Source: Verrucomicrobiales bacterium
GTDB lineage: Bacteria; Verrucomicrobiota; Verrucomicrobiia; Verrucomicrobiales; Akkermansiaceae
Reading direction: 5' to 3'
DNA length: 7,249 nt
NCBI GenBank assembly: GCA_002729295.1
Contig: PBTU01000092.1
Location: 2,283-9,531 of the forward strand
A program made the position numbers and the translations under genes. Positions 6,227-7,249 of the stretch are shown in pieces. The notes under the pieces are model-generated. The model did no database searches and was not told the origin of the DNA. It worked only from the letters and a program-made list of their open reading frames with translations. Within the stretch, counting starts at the first letter, position 1. Each line of letters begins with the position of its first letter.

Positions 6227-7249
6227 ATGACGAAAATTTTTTCTCTCTTATTCCTCTGTCAGTTGGTGGCCGGGGCCGCCGAAAAGCCGAATCTGATCGT
6301 CATCATGACGGATGACATGGGCTATGCCGATGTGGGCTTCAATGGCTGCAAGGACATCCCCACCCCCCACATTGATTCGATCGCTAAAAACGGGGTGAAA
6401 TTCACCTCGGGTTATGTGGCCTATTCGGTGTGTGGTCCCAGTCGGGCGGCTTTCATGACGGGACGTTATGGGCAGCGCTTTGGTTTCGAGCGCAACCCGC
6501 AGTACCAACCGAAAGATGAGAACATGGGGCTTCCTTTCAGCGAGTCGACCATCGCCGATATTTTGGGCAAGGTGGGTTATCATTCCGGGGTAATTGGGAA
6601 ATGGCATCTCGGAGCGACCAAAAAACACCATCCGATGAAACGGGGATTTCAGGAATTCTACGGCCATCTCGGAGGAGGGCATCAATACATGCCGGAAGAG
6701 CTCAAGCTCAAAGACAGCTATGCGGTTGACACGGAATCGCAAAGTTATCGCACCTGGATTATGAAGAATCATGAACCGGTCCCGCCCCGGAAATATCTCA
6801 CCGATGAATTCTCGGACGAGGCCGTCGGGTTCATCGAGCGAAATCACGAGAAGCCTTTCTTTCTATTCCTTTCCTACAATGCGCCGCATGGTCCATTGCA
6901 GGCGACTCCGGAATATCTCGCTCGCTTTTCGGATATCCAGGACAAGAAGCGCAAAACCTACGCCGCCATGGTGAGCGCGGTTGACGATGGGGTGGGACGT
7001 GTCCTCGCGACACTTCGTGAGAAGAAAGTGGAGAAAAATACCATCGTCTTTTTTCTTTCAGACAATGGCGGCCCCACGACCAAGAACGGTTCTGACAACG
7101 GCCCGCTTCGCGGGAACAAAGGTGATGCCTGGGAAGGTGGCTTTCGGGTTCCCTTCGCGGTTCAGTGGCCTGGCGAATTCCCAAAAGGAAAGAGCTATGA
7201 TCATCCGGTCACTTCGCTCGACATCTGCGCGACCATTGTGGAATTGAGC
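6227..7249 (+). CDS. Exported formylglycine sulfatase with CGPSR motif, 3'-truncated (sulfatase 3)
   Basis: The first 341 residues of a type I sulfatase that continues past the right edge. The ATG at 6227 lies 2 nt after the sulfatase 2 stop, so the two are almost certainly co-transcribed and translationally coupled; only a weak GAAG precedes it. Residues 1-18 are a Sec-type signal peptide (MTKIFSLLFLCQLVAGAA). The Cys at 11 lacks a proper lipobox. Active-site elements: D29-D30 in TDDMGYAD; formylglycine site C69-G-P-S-R73 (Cys codon 6431-6433); K125 and H127 in GKWHLG; H221 in APHGP; D279-N280 in LSDNGG; and K298 in RGNKGDAWEGG. The overall pattern is arylsulfatase A/GALNS-like and distinct from both other sulfatases here. 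Roughly 100-150 C-terminal residues are expected beyond the window. Substrate unknown. Confidence 0.93.
   Translation, partial: MTKIFSLLFLCQLVAGAAEKPNLIVIMTDDMGYADVGFNGCKDIPTPHIDSIAKNGVKFTSGYVAYSVCGPSRAAFMTGRYGQRFGFERNPQYQPKDENMGLPFSESTIADILGKVGYHSGVIGKWHLGATKKHHPMKRGFQEFYGHLGGGHQYMPEELKLKDSYAVDTESQSYRTWIMKNHEPVPPRKYLTDEFSDEAVGFIERNHEKPFFLFLSYNAPHGPLQATPEYLARFSDIQDKKRKTYAAMVSAVDDGVGRVLATLREKKVEKNTIVFFLSDNGGPTTKNGSDNGPLRGNKGDAWEGGFRVPFAVQWPGEFPKGKSYDHPVTSLDICATIVELS

Noticed and set aside
6248..6847. A 199-codon minus-strand ORF opposite sulfatase 3
   Set aside because: It lies opposite the conserved active-site region of sulfatase 3, and its sequence is a reverse-complement shadow.
1..7249. 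CRISPR arrays, tRNA or rRNA genes, insertion sequences or phage genes
   Set aside because: No spaced direct repeats, cloverleaf-like segments, transposase-like proteins or long terminal inverted repeats were seen.

Overview
The window reads as part of a carbohydrate-degradation locus from a PVC-group bacterium, most likely Verrucomicrobiota. The grounds are protein style only: a SASA-type esterase with a lysine-rich insert, three exported formylglycine sulfatases of different subtypes, one with a C-terminal EF-hand, and a Tat-leader BNR-repeat protein. No rRNA or other marker gene is present, so the phylum is an inference.

Layout, all main genes on the + strand. Positions 1-1175 hold the 3' part of a sialate O-acetylesterase-like gene whose N-terminus lies outside the window; a strong intrinsic terminator follows at 1193-1225. 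The gap 1176-1416 also holds, on the minus strand, what looks like an orphaned Tat-type leader with its own ribosome binding site (1230-1316). Sulfatase 1 (CTPTR motif) spans 1417-2895. The gap 2896-3198 contains a perfect three-unit 8-bp tandem repeat, an 8-bp-stem hairpin and a possible 54-residue minus-strand ORF with a hydrophobic leader. A Tat-leader, five-Asp-box BNR/sialidase-fold protein occupies 3199-4329. The gap 4330-4547 has only a doubtful 59-codon minus-strand ORF. Sulfatase 2 (iduronate-2-sulfatase-like, CNPSR, EF-hand tail) spans 4548-6224. Sulfatase 3 (CGPSR) starts 2 nt after its stop, at 6227, and runs off the right edge.

How the genes may work together (inference): all five main products look exported, four by visible leaders and the esterase by family. 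Three sulfatases of different subtypes, a carbohydrate esterase and a BNR-fold enzyme would fit stepwise desulfation and deacetylation of a complex sulfated glycan such as an algal polysaccharide or a host glycosaminoglycan/mucin. The substrate cannot be read from the sequence. The sulfatases need a formylglycine-generating enzyme, which is not encoded here. Sulfatases 2 and 3 are probably one transcript; the other genes are separated by gaps of 218-303 bp and may have their own promoters, though I could not identify a convincing one.

I did not find a clear previously undescribed system. The points most worth a second look are the orphan leader next to the terminator, the structured 2896-3198 gap with its small ORF, the codon-usage shift inside sulfatase 1, and the unusual CTPTR sulfatase motif.
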